Source of the DNA: Gottfriedia sp049568075
GTDB lineage: Bacteria > Bacillota > Bacilli > Bacillales > Bacillaceae_G
NCBI GenBank assembly: GCA_049568075.1
Contig: CP144911.1
Length of the DNA: 64,000 bases
Strand: one strand, 5' to 3'
Both the position numbers and the translations under genes were made by a program. Shown in pieces: positions 8,750-17,754 of the stretch. The notes beneath the pieces are model-generated. The model did no database searches. It had not been told where the DNA came from and was given only the letters and a program-made list of their open reading frames with translations. How positions within the stretch are numbered: position 1 is the first letter of the stretch; each line of letters starts with the position of its first letter.

Positions 8750-11181
8750 TGCAATCATCGGAAAAATTATATAATATCCCTTTAGAAGATATAATAGGTG
8801 ACCGCTTTGGTCGATATAGTAAGTATATTATTCAAGAACGAGCATTACCTGATGCTCGTGACGGATTAAAGCCAGTTCAACGCCGTATTTTATATTCAAT
8901 GCACGTTGAAGGAAACACGCAAGACAAGCCTTACCGTAAATCTGCTAAAACAGTCGGAAATGTAATTGGTAATTACCATCCTCATGGTGATACTTCTGTT
9001 TATGATGCAATGGTACGACTAAGTCAAGATTGGAAATTAAGAAATGTATTAGTTCAAATGCATGGAAATAACGGTAGTATTGATGGAGACCCGCCAGCAG
9101 CTATGCGTTATACGGAAGCTAGGTTATCAGCAATAGCAAGTGAACTATTGAGAGATATTGATAAAGAAACAGTTGATTTTGTGCCAAACTTTGACGATAC
9201 GAGTTTGGAGCCAGTTGTTTTACCATCAATGTTTCCAAATTTATTAGTCAACGGTAGTACTGGAATCTCTGCTGGATATGCAACTGAAATACCTTCGCAC
9301 CACCTTGGAGAAGTAATCGATGCGACGATTATGCGCATTGAAAATAAAAATTGTTCAGTAGATGAATTAATGACCGTAATCCACGGTCCTGATTTTGCTA
9401 CTGGAGGGATTATTCAAGGTGTAGATGGTATTAAAAAAGCTTATGAAACAGGAAAAGGAAAAATCATTATTCGAAGCCGAGTTCATACCGAGGATTTACG
9501 TGGTGGAAAACAGGCATTAATTATTACAGAAATTCCTTCAGAAGTGAATAAAGCGAATTTAGTAAAGAAAATGGACGAGGTTCGTCTTGATCGAAAAGTA
9601 GATGGCATTACGGAAGTACGCGATGAAACAGATCGTACAGGACTACGTATTGTCATTGAACTGAAAAAAGATGCAAATAACGAAGCGATTTTAAATTATT
9701 TATATAAAAATACTGAGCTTCAAATACCTTATAACTTCAATATGGTTGCGATTTATAATCGTACACCAAAACAGATGTCATTACCGGCAATTCTTGATGC
9801 TTATATTGAACATCAAAAAGAAGTCATTACAAATCGTTCAAATTTTGATTTAAGAAAAGCGAAAGCTCGCCAACATGTTGTAGAAGGTTTAATGAAGGCT
9901 TTATCGATTTTAGATGAAGTGATTACAACAATCCGTTCTGCAAATGATAAACGCGATGCAAAAGATAAGTTAATCGCTCAATTTGAGTTTACTGAACTAC
10001 AAGCTGAAGCGATTGTTATGTTACAGTTATATCGTTTAACAAATACTGATATTACTGCATTACAAGAAGAAGCAGATGAGTTAGATAAAAAGATTAAACA
10101 GCTAGAAGCAATTTTAAACAGTGAAGCAAAATTATTGTCAGTTATCAAAACAGACTTAAAGAAAATTAAGTTAAAATATTCAGACGACAGACGTTCAACC
10201 ATTCAAGAAGAAATTGAAGAAATTAAAATTTCTAGAGAAGATATAATTGCTCAAGAAGACGTCGTTGTCACCGTTACAAGTGAAGGATATGTTAAACGAA
10301 CTAGTCCAAGATCATATTCAGCATCGAATGGTAAAGATTACGGTATGAAAGAAGGCGACCGTTTAATTTATCAAATAGAAAGTACAACGACGGATACTCT
10401 AATTTTATTTACGTCAAAAGGTAACTATTTATATTTACCAATTCATGAAATGCAGGATATCAGATGGAAAGATATGGGGCAACATGTTGCTAATATTATT
10501 CCTATTGAACGAGATGAAGCAATTCTTTCTGCTACGGTCGTAAATAATTTTGAAGAAAATAAAGATTATATTTTATTTGTCACTAAAAATGGTGTTGTAA
10601 AGCGTACAAGTATACAGCAATTAAAAGTACAACGATATTCTAAACCACTTGTCGGTATGTCAATTAAATCTGATGATTCCTTAATTTTTGCTGGTGTCAC
10701 TTCAGAAACTGATCAAGTGTTATTGGCTACAAGTTCAGGATACACATTGTTATTTAATGTTGAAGAGATTAGTATTCAAGGCTTAAGAGCTGGTGGAGTT
10801 AAAGGAATTAACTTAAAGGATCATGATTTTGTTGTTTCTGCAGACACAATTAGTAATGAAGTGAAAGAAATATTCTGTGCAACACATCGAGGGGCAATTA
10901 AAAAAATGAAACTCGATACGATCTCTCAAAGTTCAAGAGGTTCCCGAGGTGTTAAAGTACTACGAGATTTAAAAAATAATCCTCATTTGCTAATTGGGGT
11001 ATACGTAATAAATGAAAATGATATGTTTGCTTTATTAAGTAAATCTGGTCAATTTGAGACAGTTGACCCAACTGATTTAAGAAATAGTGATCAATATAGT
11101 AATGGATCATTTGTTATGGATACAGATGATTCTGGTGAAATAAAGACGATCATTCGATATAAAAAAGAAGAAAATAATTAA
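8749..11181 (+). CDS. parC: DNA topoisomerase IV subunit A (ParC)
   Basis: The DNA-cleaving subunit of topoisomerase IV. The breakage-reunion domain has the active-site Tyr121 in MRYTEARLSAIA. The quinolone-determining region reads HPHGDTSVYDAMVR (77-90), with Thr82 where Ser is usual and Asp86 at the second key position. The C-terminal beta-pinwheel (about 490-810) has six or so repeats such as GYVKRT, GVVKRTS and GAIKKMK. Length 810 is normal. TGATG couples it to parE, as in other Firmicutes. Confidence 0.97.
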   Translation: MQSSEKLYNIPLEDIIGDRFGRYSKYIIQERALPDARDGLKPVQRRILYSMHVEGNTQDKPYRKSAKTVGNVIGNYHPHGDTSVYDAMVRLSQDWKLRNVLVQMHGNNGSIDGDPPAAMRYTEARLSAIASELLRDIDKETVDFVPNFDDTSLEPVVLPSMFPNLLVNGSTGISAGYATEIPSHHLGEVIDATIMRIENKNCSVDELMTVIHGPDFATGGIIQGVDGIKKAYETGKGKIIIRSRVHTEDLRGGKQALIITEIPSEVNKANLVKKMDEVRLDRKVDGITEVRDETDRTGLRIVIELKKDANNEAILNYLYKNTELQIPYNFNMVAIYNRTPKQMSLPAILDAYIEHQKEVITNRSNFDLRKAKARQHVVEGLMKALSILDEVITTIRSANDKRDAKDKLIAQFEFTELQAEAIVMLQLYRLTNTDITALQEEADELDKKIKQLEAILNSEAKLLSVIKTDLKKIKLKYSDDRRSTIQEEIEEIKISREDIIAQEDVVVTVTSEGYVKRTSPRSYSASNGKDYGMKEGDRLIYQIESTTTDTLILFTSKGNYLYLPIHEMQDIRWKDMGQHVANIIPIERDEAILSATVVNNFEENKDYILFVTKNGVVKRTSIQQLKVQRYSKPLVGMSIKSDDSLIFAGVTSETDQVLLATSSGYTLLFNVEEISIQGLRAGGVKGINLKDHDFVVSADTISNEVKEIFCATHRGAIKKMKLDTISQSSRGSRGVKVLRDLKNNPHLLIGVYVINENDMFALLSKSGQFETVDPTDLRNSDQYSNGSFVMDTDDSGEIKTIIRYKKEENN

Positions 11182-11188
11182 AATTAGG

Positions 11189-11220
11189 CCTATTCCAAGC
11201 TTTTTGGAATAGGTTTTTTT
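11189..11220 (+). terminator. intrinsic terminator of parE-parC
   Basis: A 10-bp stem CCTATTCCAA/TTGGAATAGG with a five-base loop and a run of seven T, starting eight bases after the parC stop. Confidence 0.92.
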
Positions 11221-11380
11221 GTCGAATTTGTCGAAAAACGCAAAATGATACTAGGAAAATATTTTTTAAGGATTAACCTAGTAAAACACATTGAAATCTT
11301 TTAATTTTATATTTCAGAAATAAGGAAAATAGGTTTTTTATGTTTTTTTAATGGGAATAATTACCTAAAATAACAATGAA

Positions 11381-11396
11381 TCGACAGAATTGTCGA
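11381..11396. promoter_or_regulatory. palindrome upstream of the liv promoter
   Basis: TCGACA-GAAT-TGTCGA is a 6-bp inverted repeat lying 21 bases upstream of the predicted -35 box of livK. A looser TCGAATTTGTCGA occurs at about 11222. It could be an operator, but no regulator is known to me for this exact sequence. Confidence 0.3.
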
Positions 11397-11417
11397 AATA
11401 TTTTGAATCAAAAGAAC

Positions 11418-11446
11418 TTGTCTAACGAAAAAATATAGCTTACTAT
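11418..11446 (+). promoter_or_regulatory. predicted sigma-A promoter of the liv operon
   Basis: TTGTCT (11418-11423), a 17-base spacer, then TACTAT (11441-11446). Transcription would start about 45 bases before the livK ATG. Confidence 0.55.
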
Positions 11447-11462
11447 TTTCTTAAGAATTTTA

Positions 11463-11477
11463 AATTTTCAAAAAAAT
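11463..11477 (+). promoter_or_regulatory. CodY-box-like site in the liv leader
   Basis: AATTTTCAAAAAAAT matches the CodY consensus AATTTTCWGAAAATT at 13 of 15 positions. It lies between the predicted start point and the livK ribosome binding site. CodY repression of branched-chain amino acid uptake is well known in Firmicutes. In DNA this AT-rich a chance match is possible. Confidence 0.35.
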
Positions 11478-11499
11478 AGGTTTTTAAGGGGGCGTACAT

Positions 11500-12681
11500 A
11501 TGGTTTTTAAGAAGGGGTTTGCAATTTTAGCATCAGTATCGTTAACTGCGGGTATTTTAGCAGGCTGTGGTAGTAATAGTTCAAAGGATGGGAACCAAGT
11601 CATTAAAATTGCAACAAATACACCATTATCTGGTAATAATGCAATTTTAGGTGAGTCCATTAAACTTGGAGCACAGCTTGCATTAGAAGATCAAAAAGCA
11701 GCATTCAAAAAATTAGGCTTTGATTTAAAGATAGTGCCTTATGATGACCAAGGGGATCCAAAAAAAGGTGTAGCAAATGCTGAGCAGTTAGCTGCAGACA
11801 ATAAAATCCTTGGTGTTGTTGGACACTTAAACTCTGGTGTAGCAATTCCTTCTTCTGTAAAGTATGAGAAAGACCATATCGTAATGGTATCTCCTTCAAA
11901 TACTGCAAATGAAGTAACTGATCGTGGATTAGGAGTAGTTAACCGAATTTGTGCTCGTGATGACTTCCAGGGTCCTGCAGGTGCAAATTTCGCTGTTAAT
12001 ACTTTAAAAGCTAAAAATATTTTTATCATTCAAGATAAAACACCTTACGGAACTGGTTTAGCAAATGAATTCAAAGCTGCTGCAGAGAAATTAGGCGCTA
12101 AAATTTTAGGTGAAGAAGGGATCTCAATCGGAGATAAAGACTTTAACGGAGTACTAAACAATGCAATTGCGAAAAAGCCTGATTTAGTATTCTTCGGTGG
12201 ACTTTATGCTGAAGGTGGAATTTTATTAAAACAAGCTCGTGAAAAAGGATTAAACATCCCATTCATGGGTGGAGATGGAATGGACTCTTCAGGTTTAGTT
12301 GATATTGCTGGAGATGCTGTTAAAAACTTCTATTATACTTCGGTAGCTGGTGATACGTTAAAAACAGATAAAGGTAAAGCTTTTGCTGACGCTTATAAAT
12401 CTAAATTTAATAAAAACATTGAATCGTTCTCATCTTACGGATATGATTCTGCTGGTGTTTTATTAGAAGGATTAAAAAATGCGATCAATGATAATAAAGG
12501 AAAAACGCCAACTCGTGAACAAGTTGAAAAAGCAGTACGTGCAATCCAAGATTATGATGGTGTAGTAACGAAGGTGGGCTTCGACGATAAAGGGGACAAC
12601 AAATACGCGAAAGTATTTATTTATACGTTTAAAGAAGCTAAATACCCTGGTACTCAAGAAGGCGAAGTTACTAAACCATAA
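11500..12681 (+). CDS. livK: branched-chain amino acid ABC transporter, substrate-binding lipoprotein
   Basis: The extracytoplasmic solute receptor (type I periplasmic fold) of a Leu/Ile/Val-type importer. The 393-residue protein has a lipoprotein signal peptide, with hydrophobic residues about 6-20 and the lipobox LAGC (Cys23). The mature protein opens KIATNTPLSGNNAILGESI, typical of LivJ/LivK. AAGGGGGCGTACAT precedes the ATG. It is the first gene of a five-gene set livKHMGF and is separated from the permease genes by a terminator-like hairpin, a common way of making the receptor in excess. The amino acid bound is not readable from the sequence. Confidence 0.9.
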   Translation: MVFKKGFAILASVSLTAGILAGCGSNSSKDGNQVIKIATNTPLSGNNAILGESIKLGAQLALEDQKAAFKKLGFDLKIVPYDDQGDPKKGVANAEQLAADNKILGVVGHLNSGVAIPSSVKYEKDHIVMVSPSNTANEVTDRGLGVVNRICARDDFQGPAGANFAVNTLKAKNIFIIQDKTPYGTGLANEFKAAAEKLGAKILGEEGISIGDKDFNGVLNNAIAKKPDLVFFGGLYAEGGILLKQAREKGLNIPFMGGDGMDSSGLVDIAGDAVKNFYYTSVAGDTLKTDKGKAFADAYKSKFNKNIESFSSYGYDSAGVLLEGLKNAINDNKGKTPTREQVEKAVRAIQDYDGVVTKVGFDDKGDNKYAKVFIYTFKEAKYPGTQEGEVTKP

Positions 12682-12710
12682 TTAGAAACAAACCCTACCA
12701 GTCTTAAAGA

Positions 12711-12746
12711 AAAGAGTATCCTGTAAAATGTGATACTCTTTTTCTC
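12711..12746 (+). terminator. internal terminator between livK and livH
   Basis: A 10-bp stem AAAGAGTATC/GATACTCTTT with an 11-base loop and a T-rich tail. It lies 29 bases after the livK stop and 77 before livH, and probably attenuates rather than ends transcription, because no clear second promoter was found before livH. Confidence 0.75.
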
Positions 12747-12822
12747 TCAATAAGATGAGAAAATTGTAAAATCTTGGAAATTAATAGGAAATAAACTACA
12801 TTATTTATAGGAGGTCTTATAC

Positions 12823-13806
12823 ATGAATGAAGTAATCCAAACACTACCTCAAGTTCTAATAGACGGTCTTGTTTTAGGAGCAGTATATGCAATCGTAGCA
12901 CTCGGTTACACGATGGTTTATGGGATATTGGAACTAATCAATTTTGCACATGGTGAAATATTTATGGTGGGTGCGTTTATTGGTACTGCGGTATTAATTA
13001 CATTTACTGGTTTAGGTTTATTAAGTAGTTTACCTGCAATTATCGTGTTAGCAATTGTTTTAATAGTAGCTTCATTAGCAACTGGTTTCCTAGGAATGGG
13101 GATCGAAAGAGTTGCGTATCGTCCATTGCGAAAAGCACCAAAGTTAATTACATTAATTACAGCAATCGGTATTTCATTTTTACTACAAGATATCGTACGT
13201 TTTATTGCTGAATTAAAAGAAGGAAATTACATTATTACTGGCCCATCACTATTTTCTGGACAACACCAAATTAAAACTAGCTCAATTCTTTCTTCATTTG
13301 GAAATGCACAAATTAAATCAGCATCAATCATTATTTTAGTCGTTGCAGTTGTAATGATGATTTCATTAGATTACTTCATCAATAAAACAAAATGGGGTAC
13401 AGCAATGCGTGCAGTTGCACAGGATCGTGAAACGGCATCATTAATGTCTGTAAACGTTAATAAAGTCATCTCTTTAACATTCTTTTTAGGTTCTGGATTA
13501 GGTGGTGCAACTGGCGTACTATTTGCATTACAGTACAGCACTATTGATCCGTATATCGGTTTTATTTTAGGCTTAAAAGCATTTACAGCTGCAGTATTAG
13601 GTGGAATCGGAAATATCCGTGGTGCAATGTTTGGCGGTTTATTAATCGGTGTAATCGAAGTATTTGCAGCAACAAATTTATCAACTTTAACTCATGGCAT
13701 TTTCCCATCAGAATATAAAGATGTTGTTGCATTTGGAATTTTAATTCTAGTTCTAATATTCAAGCCAGAAGGTTTATTAGGTAAACCTGTAGCTGAGAAA
13801 GTGTAG
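12823..13806 (+). CDS. livH: branched-chain amino acid ABC transporter permease LivH
   Basis: An integral membrane permease of 327 residues with about eight hydrophobic segments. The family motif GAVYAIVALGYTMVYGILEL.. followed by INFAHGEIFMVGAF lies near residues 19-52, and the cytoplasmic coupling region includes GTAMRAVAQDRETASLMSVNV. The segment LGGIGNIRGAMFGGLLIGVIE is typical of LivH. TAGGAGGTCTTATAC precedes the ATG. It pairs with LivM (9 bases downstream) to form the channel. Confidence 0.93.
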   Translation: MNEVIQTLPQVLIDGLVLGAVYAIVALGYTMVYGILELINFAHGEIFMVGAFIGTAVLITFTGLGLLSSLPAIIVLAIVLIVASLATGFLGMGIERVAYRPLRKAPKLITLITAIGISFLLQDIVRFIAELKEGNYIITGPSLFSGQHQIKTSSILSSFGNAQIKSASIIILVVAVVMMISLDYFINKTKWGTAMRAVAQDRETASLMSVNVNKVISLTFFLGSGLGGATGVLFALQYSTIDPYIGFILGLKAFTAAVLGGIGNIRGAMFGGLLIGVIEVFAATNLSTLTHGIFPSEYKDVVAFGILILVLIFKPEGLLGKPVAEKV

Positions 13807-13815
13807 GTGAATTAG

Positions 13816-15084
13816 ATGAAGAGCTTATTAAATGGGTTAAAACAATCAAATAAACTACAAGGTATGTTCTTAGGAGCTTATATCGTTGTTACATCATTAG
13901 GATTATACTTTTTGCAAGAATCGGTTACGGCATTTCTATTAATCTTGTTCTCACTTTACTTATTATATAAAACTAATTTTCCTGTCAAATTAAAATGGAG
14001 CATTGGAATCTTAGTTTTAACCGTGATCATGCCTTATGTTGCATCACAAGGTACAGCATTTGAATCATATATGGGTGTAGCGACTTTAGTTGGAATCTAT
14101 GTTGCAATGGCACTTGGATTAAACGTAGTAGTAGGTTTAGCTGGTCTATTAGATTTAGGATTCGTTGCCTTCTTTGCAATTGGTTCATATACTTATGCAA
14201 TTTTTTCGACTAAACAAGTTACGAATTTCTTACATTTTGATTTCCTTCCGTTTTCAGGAAACTCATTTTGGGTATTTATAATAATCGGTGGAATTATCGC
14301 TGCAATTGCAGGTGTATTATTAGGTATTCCAGTACTTCGTGTAAAAGGTGATTATTTAGCAATTGTAACACTAGGCTTTGGTGAAATTATTCGAATTGTA
14401 TTTAATAACTTAGATAAACCAATAAATATTACTGGAGGAGCACAAGGTATTTCTTCGATTCCAGCTCCTACTATTTTTGGATTAGAGATTGATAATTCTG
14501 GGCAATTTTATTATGTCGTGTTAATTGTTTTAGCAATCGTCATTTTAGCTGTTACTAGATTACAAGATTCTAAGCTTGGACGTTCTTGGAAGGCGGTACG
14601 TGAGAATGAAATCGCTGCACAAGCATCAGGTATTCACTTAGTACGTACGAAATTAATAGCATTTGCAATCGGTGCATCTTTCTCAGGAATGATGGGAGTA
14701 GTTTTCTCTGCAAAGCAAATGTTTATTGACCCAACAAGCTTTACATTACTTGAATCGATTACGATCTTAGTAATGGTTATTTTAGGCGGAATGGGTAGTG
14801 TTCCAGGTGTTATCCTTGGAGCAGCACTTGTAACAATCTTAAATCTACAAGTTTTAACAGAAGTAACAAACTATTTAAACCAATTAACATTAGATGGAGT
14901 TATTAACTTACCACCAGCTCTATCGCCTTCTAAAATGCAACGTATGATTTTCGGACTTATTTTAGTACTTGCAGCAATTTTCAGGCCAAAAGGATTATTG
15001 CCTGCCAAAAATAAGGTTGTTCCAAAAGAAGACGTCGTAGATCAAACTGTCGTCGAAGAAAAAACACGCACAGTTTCATTTTAA
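13816..15084 (+). CDS. livM: branched-chain amino acid ABC transporter permease LivM
   Basis: The second permease, 422 residues and about ten hydrophobic segments. It has an N-terminal extension of three helices before the conserved GLNVVVGLAGLLDLGFVAFF. The EAA-like loop is GRSWKAVRENEIAAQASGI, and the C-terminal part has GGMGSVPGVILGAALV. The C-terminal tail (about 395-422) is charged and rich in Val and Glu. GGTGAATTAG precedes the ATG. Operon partner of LivH, LivG and LivF. Confidence 0.93.
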   Translation: MKSLLNGLKQSNKLQGMFLGAYIVVTSLGLYFLQESVTAFLLILFSLYLLYKTNFPVKLKWSIGILVLTVIMPYVASQGTAFESYMGVATLVGIYVAMALGLNVVVGLAGLLDLGFVAFFAIGSYTYAIFSTKQVTNFLHFDFLPFSGNSFWVFIIIGGIIAAIAGVLLGIPVLRVKGDYLAIVTLGFGEIIRIVFNNLDKPINITGGAQGISSIPAPTIFGLEIDNSGQFYYVVLIVLAIVILAVTRLQDSKLGRSWKAVRENEIAAQASGIHLVRTKLIAFAIGASFSGMMGVVFSAKQMFIDPTSFTLLESITILVMVILGGMGSVPGVILGAALVTILNLQVLTEVTNYLNQLTLDGVINLPPALSPSKMQRMIFGLILVLAAIFRPKGLLPAKNKVVPKEDVVDQTVVEEKTRTVSF

Positions 15085-15100
15085 GAGAGGAGGTTATCAA

Positions 15101-15871
15101 ATGTTAAAAACAACGAATTTAACGAAAAGCTTTGGCGGTTTAACAGCTGTTAATAATGTAAATATTGATATTAAAGAAGGCTCAATTACAGCGGTAATTG
15201 GACCAAATGGGGCTGGAAAAACAACATTCTTTAATATGATTACAGGTGTGTACACTCCTAGTAGTGGAGAAATTATGTTAGGGAATGAGAGTTTAGTAGG
15301 GTTAAAACCACATACTGTTAATAAAAAAGGGATCGCGCGTACATTCCAAAATATTCGTCTATTTAATAGTATGACTGCTTTAGAAAATGTCATGGTAGGA
15401 ATGCATCAGCATTTAAAGTATGGTGTTTTTTCAACAATTTTCCATTTACCTAAATTTAAAAAAGCAGAAAAAACGGCAATGAAAGAAGCATATAAATGGT
15501 TAGAATACGTCGGATTGGCTGAATTTTATAATGAGGAAGCATCGAGTCTATCATACGGTGCACAAAGACGGCTTGAAATCGCTCGTGCATTAGCATCTCA
15601 ACCAAGAATCTTACTTTTAGATGAGCCAGCTGCGGGGATGAATCCGAAAGAAACGAAAGAATTGACTGATTTAATCTATCAAATGAGAGATGACCTTAAC
15701 TTAACAATCGTCTTAATCGAGCATGATATGAAGCTTGTTATGGAAATATCCGAGTATCTATTTGTACTTGATCATGGCGAAAAAATTGCAGAAGGAAAAC
15801 CACTTGAAATTCGAAATAATCAAAAAGTAATTGAAGCATATTTAGGAAAAAGTGCAGTGACTACTGCATAG
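15101..15871 (+). CDS. livG: branched-chain amino acid ABC transporter ATPase LivG
   Basis: A cytoplasmic ATPase of 256 residues. Walker A is GPNGAGKTTFFNMI (about 35-48), the signature is LSYGAQRRLEIARAL, Walker B is ILLLDEPAAGMNP, and the switch His is in LIEHDMKLVM. The insertion between Walker A and the signature (HQHLKYGVFSTIFHLPKF) is typical of LivG. AGAGGAGG precedes the ATG. It works with LivF as an ATPase heterodimer on LivH-LivM. Confidence 0.95.
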   Translation: MLKTTNLTKSFGGLTAVNNVNIDIKEGSITAVIGPNGAGKTTFFNMITGVYTPSSGEIMLGNESLVGLKPHTVNKKGIARTFQNIRLFNSMTALENVMVGMHQHLKYGVFSTIFHLPKFKKAEKTAMKEAYKWLEYVGLAEFYNEEASSLSYGAQRRLEIARALASQPRILLLDEPAAGMNPKETKELTDLIYQMRDDLNLTIVLIEHDMKLVMEISEYLFVLDHGEKIAEGKPLEIRNNQKVIEAYLGKSAVTTA

Positions 15872-15889
15872 TGAAAGGAGTACGAAAAG

Positions 15890-16597
15890 ATGACGCTATT
15901 ACAATTAAAAGATATTAACTCTTTTTACGGTGGTATTCAAGCACTGAAAAATATTAACATTGAAGTAAATGAAGGTGAAATTGTAACGTTAATTGGAAGT
16001 AACGGTGCTGGAAAATCTACTACTCTAAAAACGATTTGTGGCCAAGTTAAACCAAAATCTGGAACGCTGATTTATAAAGGTGAAGAAATAATAAAGCTAC
16101 AATCTCATGAAATTGCCTTAAAAGGAATCGCCCATGTACCAGAAGGAAGAAGAATATTTTCTAAATTAAGTGTAAAAGAAAATTTAGAGATGGGTGCTTT
16201 CTCAGTTAAAGATAAAAAACTAATCGCTGCCCGCATGGAAATGGTATTTGATTATTTTCCAAGACTGAAAGAGCGTTTAAGCCAAAAAGGTGGTACGATG
16301 AGTGGAGGAGAACAACAAATGCTAGCGATTGGTAGAGGACTGATGATGGGACCATCCTTGCTAATGCTAGATGAGCCATCAATGGGTCTTGCTCCAATTA
16401 TCGTTGAACAAATATTTGAAATCATTGAGCAATTAAATAAACAAGGAATGACAATCTTATTAGTCGAACAAAACGCTTACCAAGCATTACAAATTGCTCA
16501 CCGCGGGTATGTAATTCAAACTGGTGAGATCCAAATGGTTGGTGAAGGAAAGACATTAATGAATAATGAAGAAGTGAAAAAAGCCTATTTAGCTTAA
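15890..16597 (+). CDS. livF: branched-chain amino acid ABC transporter ATPase LivF
   Basis: A cytoplasmic ATPase of 235 residues, the usual length of LivF. Walker A is GSNGAGKSTTLK (about 33-44), the signature is MSGGEQQMLAIGRGLM, Walker B is LLMLDEPSMGLAP, and the switch region is LLVEQNAYQALQIAHRGYV. GAAAGGAG precedes the ATG. Last gene of the liv operon. Confidence 0.95.
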   Translation: MTLLQLKDINSFYGGIQALKNINIEVNEGEIVTLIGSNGAGKSTTLKTICGQVKPKSGTLIYKGEEIIKLQSHEIALKGIAHVPEGRRIFSKLSVKENLEMGAFSVKDKKLIAARMEMVFDYFPRLKERLSQKGGTMSGGEQQMLAIGRGLMMGPSLLMLDEPSMGLAPIIVEQIFEIIEQLNKQGMTILLVEQNAYQALQIAHRGYVIQTGEIQMVGEGKTLMNNEEVKKAYLA

Positions 16598-16629
16598 TGA
16601 ATCTGCAAATCAAAAATAGATAAAGGAAA

Positions 16630-16678
16630 AGGGATGTATCATGAGTCGGGTCAACTGACATATGAACATCTCTTTTTT
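16630..16678 (+). terminator. imperfect hairpin after livF
   Basis: GGGATGT..ATGAGTC pairs imperfectly with GACATATGAACATCTC across a short loop and is followed by six T. It is the likely end of the liv transcript. Confidence 0.5.
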
Positions 16679-16891
16679 GATGTGAATAAGTGTGAAAATT
16701 AATATAAAGAGTAGATATCTTGAGGCAATGATCATTTTAAGTCTATTTCCAGACTTATATAAAGATAAATGGCAGATTTGAATTAGTATTTTAGGGTTTA
16801 AGAAGAAATATGCTTGATTTACATTCGATCGTATCCACGATGAGCTAATAATTCAGTCGAGATACCTTTACGGGTATTTGTATTTTTTTAC

Positions 16892-17025
16892 TTTATTTGC
16901 AGATTTGGTGATTTTAATTGCAGATACACTGATTTTATTTACAGTCCGCTATTCATTTGCAAGTTTCCAACGTTTATTTGCACTATTAAGTTTCTTATTT
17001 GCTGCTCTTTAAGGTTTATTTGCAG
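16892..17025. repeat. array of seven direct repeats with 21-bp period
   Basis: Seven copies of a TTTATTTGCAG-like core start at 16892, 16913, 16934, 16952, 16973, 16994 and 17015. The spacing is 21, 21, 18, 21, 21 and 21 bases. Cores differ at one to three positions, and the ten bases between cores are not conserved. It sits in a 509-base gene-free interval after the liv operon. 21 bp is two helical turns, so all cores except across the single 18-bp step face the same side of the helix. Function unknown. Confidence 0.75.
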
Positions 17026-17066
17026 TTCAATTGGTCGGTACCTTACTAAGAATTTCCTAATAATAT

Positions 17067-17095
17067 AAAAGAGGGAACCCCTTAAGGATTCCCTC
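17067..17095 (-). terminator. terminator of the 17107-17535 gene
   Basis: Read on the minus strand, GAGGGAATCCTTAAGG pairs with GGGGTTCCCTC and is followed by TTTT. It begins a few bases after that gene's stop codon. Confidence 0.7.
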
Positions 17096-17106
17096 ATTAA
17101 TAATGA

Positions 17107-17535
17107 TTATTTATTAGAAATAAATTCCGAAACTTTTAATTGTTCTTCACTTGACGCATTGTTAATTGAAGATTGAAGTGATTCCTCTAGTAAACTACGA
17201 TTCTTGTAAAAATCTTCATGTTTACTATTATAATAGTACTTCACTGCTTCTAAATCTGAGAAAAACTCTTTTCCAAGCTTTAGAAGAAATGTTACTGGAA
17301 GTCCTTCGATCACTACTGTATTTACATTTTTAGAAATTTCATTTACCGTACTGTTTGAAGTTGAAATCATTTCCTCGTTTAATTCTTTAACAAGTAATTG
17401 TTCGAACCCTTTTATTTTATTGTTTCTTTTGTTCACGATTCGCTTTTTGTTTGTCTTTAATAAACGAATGGAATGATGTTTATCAAGCAATACTGCTGAA
17501 CGTTTCTTTTTCTTTAAAAAAATGCTGCTACTCAA
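17107..17535 (-). CDS. hypothetical basic protein (142 aa)
   Basis: I do not recognise this protein. The start is a TTG (17535) eight bases after GGGAG; the frame is open further upstream but lacks another ribosome binding site. The N-terminus is very basic (FLKKKKRSA, then KTNKKRIVNKRNNKIKG), and the rest is mixed helix with a short hydrophobic patch (NTVVIEGLPVTFLLKLGKEF). No signal peptide or transmembrane helix is clear. It is transcribed away from the glyS leader and has its own terminator. Confidence 0.6.
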   Translation of the reverse strand: MSSSIFLKKKKRSAVLLDKHHSIRLLKTNKKRIVNKRNNKIKGFEQLLVKELNEEMISTSNSTVNEISKNVNTVVIEGLPVTFLLKLGKEFFSDLEAVKYYYNSKHEDFYKNRSLLEESLQSSINNASSEEQLKVSEFISNK

Positions 17536-17697
17536 AACTAGCACTCCCTTCTGATAGTATTGGTATATAAATAAAACAACTTTTCTATCATACCAATTAA
17601 TGCTCATACTGTAAAGGTTTTATCTTTACATGAAGTATCCCTTGAAATATTCATAAAATTCACGGTATTTTTTTATCAAAATTGTTCATAATAATAT

Positions 17698-17727
17698 TTG
17701 ACTTAATCATTGTCACTTTGTTAAAAT
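17698..17727 (+). promoter_or_regulatory. predicted promoter of glyS T-box transcript
   Basis: TTGACT (17698-17703), an 18-base spacer and TAAAAT (17722-17727), about 30 bases before the first paired region of the T-box leader. Confidence 0.6.
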
Positions 17728-17754
17728 AACAACATATTATTTATTACATATAAC

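Noticed and set aside
16892..17025. CRISPR array candidate
   Set aside because: Cores are only about 11 bp and degenerate, spacers about 10 bp; no cas genes nearby. Described as an iteron-like repeat instead.
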